A DNA stretch of 64,000 nucleotides from CAYOWQ01 sp964407695 (lineage in GTDB: Bacteria > Planctomycetota > Phycisphaerae > Phycisphaerales > SM1A02). The notes below the pieces were generated by a model. The model ran no database searches and was not told the origin of the DNA. It worked only from the letters and a program-made list of their open reading frames with translations. Shown piece after piece: positions 15,710 through 24,939 of the stretch. The DNA lies in the NCBI GenBank assembly GCA_964407695.1, contig CAYOWQ010000011.1, positions 62,001 through 126,000 on the forward strand, read 5' to 3'. The translations under genes and the position numbers were made by a program. Position 1 is the stretch's first letter; each line of letters starts with the position of its first letter.

Positions 15710-16995
15710 GCCGCGTTTGTAGCCGGGTATGCGTTGCCGGGCAATGCCTTCGCCGACTGCGGCAACCTGCGAACCCAGAGGTGGTGCACGGTTGTGACGA
15801 GGAACAGCAGGGCGCCATTGGCCTGATGGGCAGTCGCCATGACGACTTCTGAGATTGGAATCTCCGATGCACCCGCACGCCGAGCCACGAGTATCCATGC
15901 GGCCAATCCCAATCCCACCTGGAGGAGGACGAGGATGATCATCGCCACCCCGAGGCGAGAAATGACGCCCTGCGCTGGGTAGAACCCCCAACTGCGGATT
16001 CCGAGGATCAGAATGGTGATCCCCACGAGGGCGGACATGGTGAGGTGGCCGTGGGAGGCCCACATTGGCGTCGGCGCGAGGTGTCGGTAGCAGGCGCCAA
16101 GGATGAGTTGGAGGAGCAGAAGGGCCATGGCAGCTCTTGAGATCATGACGTCGACGTTTCGCTGCCGGATTTGCCGCAATCGCCAGAGGGGAGACGCCAT
16201 CGACGCGAAGGCACCGACTCCGATAAATACGAGTTGCCCCGAAATGCCATGGATCAGCGCCAGGCTGGTCTCATTGTCTATGACTCGAATTGCTCCCAGC
16301 AATCCCTGAATGCAGACCAGCACGAACAGGATGCCCGACCAGATCAGGAGGCGTCGTGGACGACCGGAGAAGATGATTGCAACCACCATGATCGTCGCGG
16401 TCAACCCGACAAGTGTTCCGTAGAGGCGATGTGCATGCTCAAAATGGACGCCGCCGGAAACACTCGGCTGGCTCGTCATCTGAGCAATCGGATAGAGGAA
16501 CATGTTGTAGCCGAATGTGGTGGGCCAATCCGGTACGGCCATCCCTACCTCCCAACTGGTAACCAGTCCGCCGGTAATGAGCAGCAGGAAAACGGCAACG
16601 CAGGCGAGTCGGGAGAAGACCGCCAGTGGCTCGTGCAGCAGCATTGAATTGGGAGACGGCATTCGTCGCCCAACGGCGACGCCGAGTAACGTCAACACGA
16701 TCGATGCGACAAGGCTTGCCAGTACCCACCAGAAGATCAGGCTGCTCATGATCAAGATATTGACGAGGAAGGTCGCCATCGCGCCGATCAATCCTTCGCG
16801 CCAACCGAGTCCGACCTTTCCGATCCAGAGCCCCACCCCGACGTGGCAGAGCAGCATGAGCACGAAGAGCAGCTCGCCGATTCCGAAGCCCCAGCCGATC
16901 AGAGCGATGTAGCCGAAGAACCACATGCCGACGGCTCCGCCATATCCGGCGACAAGGGCAGCGTTTCGTCGAGAGTGGGCAGTTTCAGTCATCAT
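15706..16995 (-). CDS. ctaA: Heme A synthase, COX15/CtaA-like
   Basis: Integral membrane protein of 429 residues that should convert heme O to heme A for cytochrome oxidase. There are about 11 hydrophobic segments, the first three being additional to the eight-helix core. Core signatures are PDWPTTFG, FEHAHRLYGTLVG with the heme-ligand histidine, ALIHGISGQ, WASHGHLTMS and ATAHQANGALLF. It is the first gene of a three-gene operon (with the FAH and lactamase-fold genes). It is divergent from ctaB, which makes the substrate heme O. Two ATG codons (16995, 16992) are possible. The shared upstream region carries a CRP/FNR-like palindrome. Confidence 0.9.
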   Translation of the reverse strand: MMTETAHSRRNAALVAGYGGAVGMWFFGYIALIGWGFGIGELLFVLMLLCHVGVGLWIGKVGLGWREGLIGAMATFLVNILIMSSLIFWWVLASLVASIVLTLLGVAVGRRMPSPNSMLLHEPLAVFSRLACVAVFLLLITGGLVTSWEVGMAVPDWPTTFGYNMFLYPIAQMTSQPSVSGGVHFEHAHRLYGTLVGLTATIMVVAIIFSGRPRRLLIWSGILFVLVCIQGLLGAIRVIDNETSLALIHGISGQLVFIGVGAFASMASPLWRLRQIRQRNVDVMISRAAMALLLLQLILGACYRHLAPTPMWASHGHLTMSALVGITILILGIRSWGFYPAQGVISRLGVAMIILVLLQVGLGLAAWILVARRAGASEIPISEVVMATAHQANGALLFLVTTVHHLWVRRLPQSAKALPGNAYPATNAA

Positions 16996-17037
16996 GGAGA
17001 GCCCCGCTGGTCAGGAGAGTTGAACCAAGATACTATA

Positions 17038-17053
17038 TGTGATATTTTTCACA
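17038..17053. promoter_or_regulatory. CRP/FNR-family-like operator between ctaA and ctaB
   Basis: Perfect palindrome TGTGA-TATTTT-TCACA in the 99-base divergent intergenic region, matching the half-site consensus of CRP-type regulators. AT-rich flanks give a weak minus-strand -10 (TATAGT, 17037-17032) next to it. Its position lets one regulator control both heme O and heme A synthesis. No CRP/FNR gene lies in the window, so the link is inferred. Confidence 0.6.
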
Positions 17054-17094
17054 AAGTCGCCTTTCACCCCCTGCTGGTACCATCCGCCCACCCC

Positions 17095-18171
17095 ATGTCC
17101 GTCGTCCAAGAGACAGCTGGCCACTCACGCTTTCCGATTGCCTTTCGATCAGTCTGGGCATCCTACACAGTCCTGACGAAAGCCCGGTTGACTGCCATGG
17201 TGCTGATCACGGCGGCAGTGGGACATATCGCCGGAACGAGGTCGCTCGCTTCCGAGCCTTGGATCGCTCCGTATCTGCGGGCCTTTCATGATGGCGGATT
17301 GGCCGACCTCGGCCAAGTGCTCATCTCCACAATACTTTCTGCATCGACCCTGAGCCTGATTCTCACCCTGGTCGGCACAGGTCTCGCCGCAGGATCGGCC
17401 AACGCCCTCAATCAACTCTGGGAACGGCGCCGCGACGGTCGGATGGATAGAACTCGGAATCGTCCGATTCCAACCGGCCGAATCTCACCGGGGCACGCCT
17501 TTCTCTTCGGCATTGCATTGGCCTACGGCGGAACTGCCATTCTGGCAATGGGTACCAATCTCGTGGCGGCGGGACTCGCGATTGCGAACGTCTTGGCATA
17601 TGTATTGATCTATACGCCCCTCAAGCCAAGAACGACCCTGAACACGTTGGTGGGGGCTGTCTGCGGTGCGGTGCCGCCGATGATCGGATGGTCCGCCGCG
17701 ACAGGAGGAATCGAAACCGGCGCCTGGGTGCTGGCGGCGATTCTTTTCGTCTGGCAGATCCCACACTTCCTCTCGCTGGCGTGGATGTATCGAGACGACT
17801 ATGCCCGCGGTGGATTCCGCATGCTGCCGTCACATGATCCCGACGGGACGTTGACGGGAATTGCATCGGTGTGTGCGGCATTGCTGCTGGCCCCGTTGTG
17901 CCTGCTGGCGGTTCTTGCCGGTGCGGGCGGCGTTGTCTTTGCTTTTGGCGGGGCAGCCCTGACCGTCTGGTTCGCCTGGATGACGTTCAGGTTTCTTCGC
18001 GACCGTACCGACCAACGGGCGCGATCCGCGTTCTTCGCCAGCCTCATCTTTCTCCCAATGACCCTGATTCTGTTGGTGATTGATCCGACGTCTCCGATGC
18101 TCTCATCGGCCGGACGCGACACGATCATCTGGATCGTGCCCGGCGACGACATTCAGCCGCCTCCCCTATGA
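17095..18171 (+). CDS. ctaB: Protoheme IX farnesyltransferase (heme O synthase)
   Basis: UbiA-family prenyltransferase of 358 residues, integral to the cytoplasmic membrane, which farnesylates heme b to heme O. The allylic-diphosphate motif region reads SANALNQLWERRRDGRMDRT followed by RNRPIPTGRI, and the second conserved loop is WQIPHFLSLAWMYRDDYARGG. About nine membrane segments are visible. A loop of about 40 residues between helices 1 and 2 (SLASEPWIAPYLRAF...) is longer than in the E. coli protein. The frame runs further upstream, but ATG 17095 is the first plausible start. The stop overlaps the next gene's ATG as ATGA. Confidence 0.93.
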   Translation: MSVVQETAGHSRFPIAFRSVWASYTVLTKARLTAMVLITAAVGHIAGTRSLASEPWIAPYLRAFHDGGLADLGQVLISTILSASTLSLILTLVGTGLAAGSANALNQLWERRRDGRMDRTRNRPIPTGRISPGHAFLFGIALAYGGTAILAMGTNLVAAGLAIANVLAYVLIYTPLKPRTTLNTLVGAVCGAVPPMIGWSAATGGIETGAWVLAAILFVWQIPHFLSLAWMYRDDYARGGFRMLPSHDPDGTLTGIASVCAALLLAPLCLLAVLAGAGGVVFAFGGAALTVWFAWMTFRFLRDRTDQRARSAFFASLIFLPMTLILLVIDPTSPMLSSAGRDTIIWIVPGDDIQPPPL

Positions 18172-19307
18172 ACGAGCGAGTTATTGATTCGGGCCGAGAA
18201 TCACCCCGAATGACCTTCATGGCCGGCGGATGGGTCCTGCTGCTCAGCCTTGTGTTGTGTGCCGCATTGATAACGTGGGCATGCTGGGGACTCGTCACCG
18301 GCGAGCATCCTCTCGGCGATGGCCGCGATCCGTCGACATACGGTTTTGACCTGTCCAATTGCCTGGTTGATCGCGAGTCGATTCAGGCGTCCGGACAGCG
18401 ACGCGATTTTGTGGCGCCGCTTGTTCGTCCGCACATTCTCGCGGCGAAGGACGTCGAATCATTCAACGCCCATCTTCGGCAGGAACAACATCTCAAGTTC
18501 GTCGTCCCCGATGACCGCGTGATCGGCGTCGTCGTGAACGGCATGCCGCGGGCCTATCCCATCAGGATTCTGAACAATCACGAAATTGTGAACGATGTCT
18601 TGGGAGGCGTTCCAATTGCCGTGACCTTCAGTCCGCTTTGCGATGCACCGGTAGTCTTTGATCGGCGCGTGGATGGCAGAACTCTTGAGTTTGCGATCAG
18701 CGGTCTGCTTCACAATGGGAATCTTCTGCTCTACGACCGGGAGACCGATCATCAACCCAGTTTGTGGACGCAACTTGACGGACGCGCTGTCTGCGGACCC
18801 GCGGCAGATCGTCGCCAAGCCCTCAGCATCTTTCCATACGCGGCGATGACAACCTGGGAAGACTGGCTCGGACGGTATCCGGCAACGACGATTGCAGACG
18901 GCGATCCATCGCGGCGAAAACAATACAAGGAAGTTTCCTATCGCCGGTACCTCGACGCGCCGGGACTGGTCGCTCCGGTCGTTCCGCCACCGACAGAGGC
19001 ACACGGCCTGTCGTCCAAGACCCGCGTCCTTGCACTGCTCGGAAGGGAGACGGCTCGCGTGTATCGGATTGACGAACTCCTCACTCGGTGTGGAGAACAC
19101 GGTTGGACCGACACCTTCGAGCTCACCAGCGTGAGATTCGTCAAGGTGGCCATTGGGCCGGCAGCGGAGCGGGGGGAAGTAGTGTTGGAATTCAATTCCC
19201 AGCCAGATCCTCCCGTCCGAGTTCTTCAGTGCCTCTGGTTCGCTTGGGAACGTGCATTTCAACTGCCCGACCATCTGAACGTGGAATTTGATAGTTCAAG
19301 AAAGTAG
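18168..19307 (+). CDS. DUF3179-domain membrane-anchored protein
   Basis: A 379-residue protein with one N-terminal membrane anchor (about 20-45) and an extracytoplasmic DUF3179 domain. The family motifs are clear: VVNGMPRAYPIRILNNHEIVND, then GVPIAVTFSPLCDAPVVFDRRVDG, FAISGLLHNGNLLLYDRET and a WTQLDGRAVCGP block. The biochemical function of DUF3179 is unknown; its conserved His and Cys suggest binding of a metal or cofactor (inference). It is coupled to ctaB by an ATGA overlap, so a role in oxidase or heme biology is plausible but unproven. Confidence 0.83.
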   Translation: MNERVIDSGRESPRMTFMAGGWVLLLSLVLCAALITWACWGLVTGEHPLGDGRDPSTYGFDLSNCLVDRESIQASGQRRDFVAPLVRPHILAAKDVESFNAHLRQEQHLKFVVPDDRVIGVVVNGMPRAYPIRILNNHEIVNDVLGGVPIAVTFSPLCDAPVVFDRRVDGRTLEFAISGLLHNGNLLLYDRETDHQPSLWTQLDGRAVCGPAADRRQALSIFPYAAMTTWEDWLGRYPATTIADGDPSRRKQYKEVSYRRYLDAPGLVAPVVPPPTEAHGLSSKTRVLALLGRETARVYRIDELLTRCGEHGWTDTFELTSVRFVKVAIGPAAERGEVVLEFNSQPDPPVRVLQCLWFAWERAFQLPDHLNVEFDSSRK

Positions 19308-19312
19308 GCACT

Positions 19313-19537
19313 ATGTCCGTTGATCGGTGTGTCTGCTGTAATCGTTCCTTCGCAGACCTCAAACCTCTTTTGGAGGTTCGATGTCGTCAGCAAGGCAAGA
19401 CATTGGATGAGTTCTGCCGAGAGACCGGGTGCGGGTCAAAGTGCGGCTTGTGCAGGCCCTACCTGCGACTGATATTGACGACCGGGCGAACCAGCTTCTC
19501 CGTCAAGGAGGCGTCGGTCGCAGCAGTTGCGGATTGA
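19313..19537 (+). CDS. BFD-like [2Fe-2S] small protein
   Basis: A 74-residue protein with the bacterioferritin-associated-ferredoxin arrangement: a first Cys pair (CVCC at 6-9), a helix, then TGCGSKCGLCRPYLRL with the remaining ligands. Such proteins carry a [2Fe-2S] cluster and often deliver electrons or sense iron. It starts five bases after the DUF3179 stop, so it is likely the third gene of the ctaB operon. Extra cysteines mean the exact four ligands cannot be fixed by eye. Confidence 0.75.
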   Translation: MSVDRCVCCNRSFADLKPLLEVRCRQQGKTLDEFCRETGCGSKCGLCRPYLRLILTTGRTSFSVKEASVAAVAD

Positions 19538-19597
19538 ATGATGGGTCCGGGACCATGTCTGCAATGTGGCGGGCGAGGTCAGATATGATGGACTGAA

Positions 19598-20320
19598 ATG
19601 GCTCGAAAGCTTCCACCCCACGCCGTGACTTCCCTTGAGGTGAACGGCCGTTCGATCACCAAGATGACCCCCGGCGAGACGACCGGTGACCTCCGCGGCA
19701 TCATCATTATTGTGGAGGTCGAGAATCACGCCGATCGCCAGCCCGAGTGCCTCAACAGGCTCTCAGAAGTCCTTGTCTCCAACGGCAATACGGTGGTTCG
19801 GGCATCGCTTCCAATTGAGATCGATGATGCCATCGACCACGGTACGTCGATTGTCGATGCCGTCGTTGCGTCATGTGAGACACCAGTGCGGCCTGTCGGG
19901 CTTACCGCGATGGGCCTCGCAGCAGGAGTGGCGGCCGTGATCGCATCACGCCGATCGATCCAACGATTGTGTCTGCTTGGGCCGGTCGCTCCTGAACTCC
20001 TCGCTCGTCGGCAGGAAGCGGGACGAGAGGAATCGGCGCATGATCACATCCGGAGCCTTGCCAGCCACGGCCCTCTCAAGTGCTTTGTCGGCCATCGGGG
20101 GGCTGCATTGGTGGTTCGAGGAGCCTCCGACACGGTGTCCCCAGCAGGTCATGCCCTTGCCTACAGCGCTGCTCGAGAATATGCCCAGCGCGCCATTGAG
20201 ATGTATCAGATCGCATTTGCCGATCATGACTTCTCGGACCCCGATTCATCGCAAGCCCTTCAGACCGTGGTCGTCGAATTTTTCCGGGCGATGAACGAGG
20301 TTGAGGCGATCGCTTCGTGA
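19598..20320 (+). CDS. Alpha/beta-hydrolase-like protein lacking the nucleophile serine
   Basis: A 240-residue protein with an alpha/beta-hydrolase layout: IIIIVEVENHADRQPE at the first strand, a long helix, GLTAMGLAAGVAAVIA at the elbow, GPVAPELLARR after it, VVRGASDTVSPAGHALAYS at the acid loop and FADHDFSDPDSSQAL at the histidine loop. The nucleophile motif G-x-S-x-G reads GLAAG, with alanine in place of serine, while the Asp and His loops remain. It probably does not hydrolyse substrates by the usual mechanism. The sequence might alternatively belong to a family with another nucleophile. The upstream gene is 60 bases away. Confidence 0.62.
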   Translation: MARKLPPHAVTSLEVNGRSITKMTPGETTGDLRGIIIIVEVENHADRQPECLNRLSEVLVSNGNTVVRASLPIEIDDAIDHGTSIVDAVVASCETPVRPVGLTAMGLAAGVAAVIASRRSIQRLCLLGPVAPELLARRQEAGREESAHDHIRSLASHGPLKCFVGHRGAALVVRGASDTVSPAGHALAYSAAREYAQRAIEMYQIAFADHDFSDPDSSQALQTVVVEFFRAMNEVEAIAS

Positions 20321-20361
20321 AAATAAAAGGCCCCGACCGGGGAGGCAAACCGATCAGGGCC
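20321..20361 (-). terminator. Intrinsic-terminator-like hairpin reading on the minus strand
   Basis: GGCCCCGACCGG (20329-20340) pairs with CCGATCAGGGCC (20350-20361), with two mismatches and a nine-base loop. The A-rich stretch AAATAAAA just before it becomes a U-rich tail on the minus strand. It could end minus-strand transcripts coming through coaD from dnaE. The rest of 20362-20518 also contains a short CGGGA/TCCCG hairpin (20381-20396) ahead of coaD, of unclear use. Confidence 0.4.
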
Positions 20362-20518
20362 GATCCAGGTGGTGTAAGGCCGGGAGTTGAGTCCCGACCC
20401 TTCAACATTCAATTGGGTTCGCACCGGGGCCAATCCTTCCTCCTGCCGAAGTCGAGCCGGGTCGGATTATGACGCCTGTAACGCTGCAAACGGCTCCGCG
20501 GATTACAATCGCGCCCGC

Positions 20519-21079
20519 ATGACCAGCCCGCACCTCGCGATCTATACCGGTTCATTCGACCCCATCACACTTGGACACCTCGACGTCGTTCGACGGGCTC
20601 GCGGCCTCTTCGACGAGGTGATTCTCGCGATCGGGCGCAACCCCGACAAGCCGGCGCTTTTCTCACCCGAGGAGCGATTGGACATGGCCCGGCAGTTGAT
20701 TCGCGACCTCGTCAGCAGCGATCGAACTGGAGCGAAGGTCCGAGTTGAACACTACTCCGGATTGACCGTTGATTTCGCCCGACGCGTCAATGCATGCGCC
20801 ATCCTCCGCGGAATCCGGAACGTCACCGACCTGGCCAACGAATGTCAACTCGCGATCACCAACCGGCAGGTCGCGGGCATCGAGACGGTCTTCATTGTGA
20901 CCGGCGAGTCATTCGCCTATACCAGTTCGAGTCTGATCAAGCAGATTGCCGCCCTGGGCGGAGACCTCGATCGCCTTGAAGCGCTGGTGCCGCCGCTGGT
21001 GATTGAACAGCTTCGTGCCAAACGCTGCGATCCTGGAAACCCTCTCGGACGCCTGGCGCAGGACGGCCTGGCAGAATAG
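20519..21079 (+). CDS. coaD: Phosphopantetheine adenylyltransferase
   Basis: Penultimate enzyme of coenzyme A synthesis: 4'-phosphopantetheine plus ATP gives dephospho-CoA. The 186-residue protein has the nucleotidyltransferase signature YTGSFDPITLGHLDVV (T/HxGH) near residues 9-24, ILRGIRN near 98-104 and the late SSSLIKQIA element. It is about 25 residues longer than typical CoaD through its C-terminal tail. Start is ATG 20519. It converges with dnaE across only eight bases, so its terminator must lie inside dnaE. Confidence 0.93.
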   Translation: MTSPHLAIYTGSFDPITLGHLDVVRRARGLFDEVILAIGRNPDKPALFSPEERLDMARQLIRDLVSSDRTGAKVRVEHYSGLTVDFARRVNACAILRGIRNVTDLANECQLAITNRQVAGIETVFIVTGESFAYTSSSLIKQIAALGGDLDRLEALVPPLVIEQLRAKRCDPGNPLGRLAQDGLAE

Positions 21080-21087
21080 GGTGTGGC

Positions 21088-24000
21088 CTAGGCTCCAATG
21101 GGAACGGCGCGGGGTGTGAAACTTCTTCGCCGCTCGATGGTGGGAATGAAACCGCCACGGACCTGGACCGAACCCTCGCCGAAGAGTTCGCGAAGCCTTG
21201 TCAACAACATCCGATCCGGGACCGCGCGGAGCCGCTCCGGCCGAAGTGTCACTCGGTGCTGATGGGTGGAAAGATGAACGAAAACGTCCACTTCGCGAGC
21301 TCCCGGCAGAGTCGCCAGCCCTGACGATTGACGGAGCATGCCTACAGCCATCTGCAACAGCTGTGCAAGAGGTTCATCATCCGAACTCGCGTCGACATGG
21401 ATTTCGATGGCCTGAGCAAGGTAGAGTGGGGCGGTCTCCATGGCATAGACCTGCTCGATGATGACCCCGGGCTCGCTCGAGTTCCGATCAGGGCTGCCGA
21501 CCACAATGACCATGGCATCCTCGATCAGCAAGTGGCCATTTCGTGCAAACGATTCGGCGAACGCCACGCCCTCGATGACTCCCTGGCCGCCGTCAAGGAC
21601 AACACGAGCCATCTTGCTGCCGGCGCTCGCGCCTCGCTTGGTGACCATGTGGCGGACGCTCGTCACGACGCCGCCGATGATCACCGTGCCGCCATCTCGT
21701 TGCGAACTCAAGGTCGTGGGATCGGCGTTACAGAATTCGCGGACGAGATCCCGATATCGATCGAGGGGATGCCCTGAGATGTGAAATCCCAGAGCGTCTT
21801 TCTCGGCCGCGAGGCGTGCGAGGTGATCCCACGCCGGCTCCGATCGCAACCGCGGAGCGACCTTCGTCGCGGGCGCTGACTCGGCAAAGGTTCCAAAGAA
21901 GTTCATCTGTCCGGCATCTCGATCTCGTGCGGCCTGCTGGCCCGCGGAGATGATGTCATCGATGGAGGCAACCAGGGCTGCTCTCTGATCGACGCCATGC
22001 AATGAATCGAACGCGCCCGCCTTGATGAGGGCTTCGATGGTGGCCTTGTTGACACCACGAAGATCAACGCGGTCCGCGAAATCAAAAATCGACTCATAGG
22101 CCCCTCTCTCTCGCCGCTCGCCAAGGATGGCATGCACCGCCGAATCACCGGTTCCCTTGATGGCGCCGAGTCCGAAGCGAATATGGCCGTGAAGCGCATC
22201 GCGCTGCTCGTCCGGCTCAAAGACCACCGAGAACGCAGCCTCTGACAGATTGATGTCCGGCGGCTCGACCTTGAGGCCGACATGAGGCGACGCCCCGGAG
22301 TGATCGGGGAATACTGTCCGGCGACAGTCCTCCAGATATGGCGCCCAGTCCTCAACCTTTCGAGCCTGGCTTTCGTACGTCAGCACGGCGGCCATGTACT
22401 GATTGGGGAAATAGGTCTTCAGCCACGCAGTCTGGTACGCGATGATTGCATAGCCGGTCGAGTGACTCTTGTTGAAGCCATATCCCGCGAACTTCAGGAT
22501 CAGCTCGAAGAGTTCTTCCGCCTTCGCCTTGGCGACGCCTTGATCGGCAGCACCACGAACGAAGTCGGCCCGTGCAGCGTTGATGACATCGTGCTTCTTC
22601 TTCGAAATGGCCTTGATGATCGTGTAAGCCGCCCGGAGCGGAACCCCTCCAAGTCCGTGAAGGACCTGCATCACCTGCTCCTGGTACACCATGATGCCGT
22701 AGGTCTCTTCTGTATAGCGGTCCACCACCGGATGCACCTTGGGAACCGGCTGGCGATGGTGCTTGCGGGCACAGTAATCCGGAATGAGGTCCATGGGTCC
22801 GGGACGAAAGAGCGCATTGGCCGCGATCAGATCTTCCAGCCGATCAGGTTTCATATCCACGAGGAGCTTTCGCATCCCCGGTGATTCGAATTGGAAGATT
22901 CCTGAGGTATCGCCGCGTCGGAAGAGGTCGAAGACCCTCTGGTCGGTGAACTCCAGTCGATCAAGGTCGAGCGGATCCAGCAAATTGGCCGAAGAAGTCT
23001 GAACGCCGGCCCGGCCGCGATCTGCAGCTTCGCGCACCGCAACCTCGGGCAGCGTCTGGCGGATGAGCTTCTTTGCCAGCTCGATCGTGCTGAGAGTGCG
23101 CAGTCCGAGAAAATCCATCTTGAGAAGCCCCAGCTTCTCGCAGGTCGGACCGTCCCACTGGGTCACCACATCGTCGGAACCGGGCGGACGGTAGAGCGGA
23201 ACGATGTTTTCGAGTGGCTGGGTGGCGATCACGACGCCGGCCGCGTGAACGCCTGCATGACGTGCGTGATCCTCAAGGGCCTTGGCTGAGTCGATCACCC
23301 TTCGGATGCGATCATCGGCGTCGTATTGCGAGCGAAGGTCCGGTTCCTTCTGCAATGCTTCATCAATCGTGATGTGCAACTCGTTGGGGACGAGGTTTGA
23401 GAGTCGCTGCCCCTCCGTTGGCGAAAGGCCCATCACGCGAGCGACATCCTTGATTGCCGCCTTGGCCTTCAATCGACCGAAGGTAATGATCTGGGCAACG
23501 TAGCCGTACTTCTGTCTCACGTAGTTAATGACGTCGGCCCGACCGTCCTGGCACAGATCGATGTCGATGTCCGGGTATTCGCTTCGGTCTGGATCGGTAA
23601 ACCGTTCGAAGAGAAGGCCGTACTTCACCGGACATGCGTTGGAAAGCCCCAGGACATAGCCCACCATCGTGCCCACACCCGAGCCTCTCGCATTTGCGGG
23701 TATCCCGCGTTGGCGGGCCCAATTCACGAAATCCCAGACGATGAGGAAGTAGGCCGAGATCATCTTGTCGGCGAGAATGCGAAGTTCGCGGTCAAGTCGC
23801 TCGCGAATGTCGGGCGTTGCACCCGTGTCGCCATATCGCCAGATCAATCCGGCCTCGGCCAAGGCCCGCAGGGCTTCATCGCAGCCCTGCTTGAGGTCGG
23901 CGTCAGAGTTCGCTGATCCCTCACTTCGATCGACAGGTAGGAGTTCAAACTGCGAGCAATACGCGGTGAACCACTCTGTTGAGCCCCGATGGAACTGTTC

Positions 24001-24939
24001 GATCGATGGAGCGCCCGCGTCGTCCGGGGTCAGGCGCCGAACCCGCACGACTGGCGCATGATTACCCGCCTTGGGCAACTCGACATTGCATCGCTCTGCA
24101 ATTCGAGCCGAGTTTGTTACGGCTTCGGGAACATCGGCAAAGAGCTCCCGCATCTGCTCGGGTGATTTGACATAGAGCTCTTCGGAATATCGGAGCCGAT
24201 CGGCTGAATCCTTGGTCTTCTGCATGGAGATGCAGCAGAGCGTGTCGTGAACATCCCAGTCCTCTGAACGGAGGAAGTGGGCATCGTTGTCGGCCACCAA
24301 CGGCAGCTCAAGTTCCCGCGCCAGTCGGATCAGGTGGGGATTGATGGCCTCCTGCTCCGGCACGTGGCGCTGAAGTTCCACAAAGAACCGCGGCTTGCCA
24401 TCGGAATCCGGACGAAACGTTTCGAAATGCCACCGTGCCTCAGCCACGGCACGCGCATAGTGATCGGCGTCGCCCGTGCGAACCAGGTTCGTCAGGTGAT
24501 ACGCAATCGAGGACCCGAGGTGACCGTTGATTGAGATCACGCCATCGGCCCAGCGCGACAGCGTCTCCTTGTCCATGCGCGGCTTGTAATAGTGACCAAC
24601 GAGGTACGCATCGGAAGAAAGACGCATGAGATTGCGCCAACCCGTCAGATTCTCCGCAAGAAGCACGAGATGGAAGCCGCCGTCGGCCACGCCTGTGTGG
24701 GTTCGATCCCGCCGATCACCGGGAGCCACATACGCCTCAATCCCAAGGATCGGCTTCACTCCCTCAGCCTTGGCCGCGTAATAGAACTCCATCGCACCGA
24801 ACAGATTTCCATGGTCGGTGACCGCCACGGCCGACATCCCCAACTCCTTGACCCGCTTGGCCAAGTCGGTGAGACGGTTGCCACCGTCAAGGAGCGAGTA
24901 TTCAGAATGCAGATGCAGGTGAACGAATGAGTCAGCCAT
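21088..24939 (-). CDS. dnaE: DNA polymerase III alpha subunit
   Basis: Replicative polymerase of about 1283 residues. The N-terminal PHP domain starts at FVHLHLHSEYSLLDGG. The palm has the active-site aspartates in PDIDIDLCQDGR, preceded by ARGSGVGTMVGYVLGL. The fingers include GIMVYQEQVMQVLHGLGG and the helix-hairpin-helix region GVNKATIEALIKAGAFDSL. An OB-fold follows near the C-terminus (TVIIGGVVTSVRHMVTKRG). The family-C DnaE layout is complete. ATG 24939 gives the usual start just before the PHP domain; ATG 24948 adds three residues. The 158 bases upstream to 25098 are a divergent promoter region. Confidence 0.96.
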   Translation of the reverse strand: MADSFVHLHLHSEYSLLDGGNRLTDLAKRVKELGMSAVAVTDHGNLFGAMEFYYAAKAEGVKPILGIEAYVAPGDRRDRTHTGVADGGFHLVLLAENLTGWRNLMRLSSDAYLVGHYYKPRMDKETLSRWADGVISINGHLGSSIAYHLTNLVRTGDADHYARAVAEARWHFETFRPDSDGKPRFFVELQRHVPEQEAINPHLIRLARELELPLVADNDAHFLRSEDWDVHDTLCCISMQKTKDSADRLRYSEELYVKSPEQMRELFADVPEAVTNSARIAERCNVELPKAGNHAPVVRVRRLTPDDAGAPSIEQFHRGSTEWFTAYCSQFELLPVDRSEGSANSDADLKQGCDEALRALAEAGLIWRYGDTGATPDIRERLDRELRILADKMISAYFLIVWDFVNWARQRGIPANARGSGVGTMVGYVLGLSNACPVKYGLLFERFTDPDRSEYPDIDIDLCQDGRADVINYVRQKYGYVAQIITFGRLKAKAAIKDVARVMGLSPTEGQRLSNLVPNELHITIDEALQKEPDLRSQYDADDRIRRVIDSAKALEDHARHAGVHAAGVVIATQPLENIVPLYRPPGSDDVVTQWDGPTCEKLGLLKMDFLGLRTLSTIELAKKLIRQTLPEVAVREAADRGRAGVQTSSANLLDPLDLDRLEFTDQRVFDLFRRGDTSGIFQFESPGMRKLLVDMKPDRLEDLIAANALFRPGPMDLIPDYCARKHHRQPVPKVHPVVDRYTEETYGIMVYQEQVMQVLHGLGGVPLRAAYTIIKAISKKKHDVINAARADFVRGAADQGVAKAKAEELFELILKFAGYGFNKSHSTGYAIIAYQTAWLKTYFPNQYMAAVLTYESQARKVEDWAPYLEDCRRTVFPDHSGASPHVGLKVEPPDINLSEAAFSVVFEPDEQRDALHGHIRFGLGAIKGTGDSAVHAILGERRERGAYESIFDFADRVDLRGVNKATIEALIKAGAFDSLHGVDQRAALVASIDDIISAGQQAARDRDAGQMNFFGTFAESAPATKVAPRLRSEPAWDHLARLAAEKDALGFHISGHPLDRYRDLVREFCNADPTTLSSQRDGGTVIIGGVVTSVRHMVTKRGASAGSKMARVVLDGGQGVIEGVAFAESFARNGHLLIEDAMVIVVGSPDRNSSEPGVIIEQVYAMETAPLYLAQAIEIHVDASSDDEPLAQLLQMAVGMLRQSSGLATLPGAREVDVFVHLSTHQHRVTLRPERLRAVPDRMLLTRLRELFGEGSVQVRGGFIPTIERRRSFTPRAVPIGA

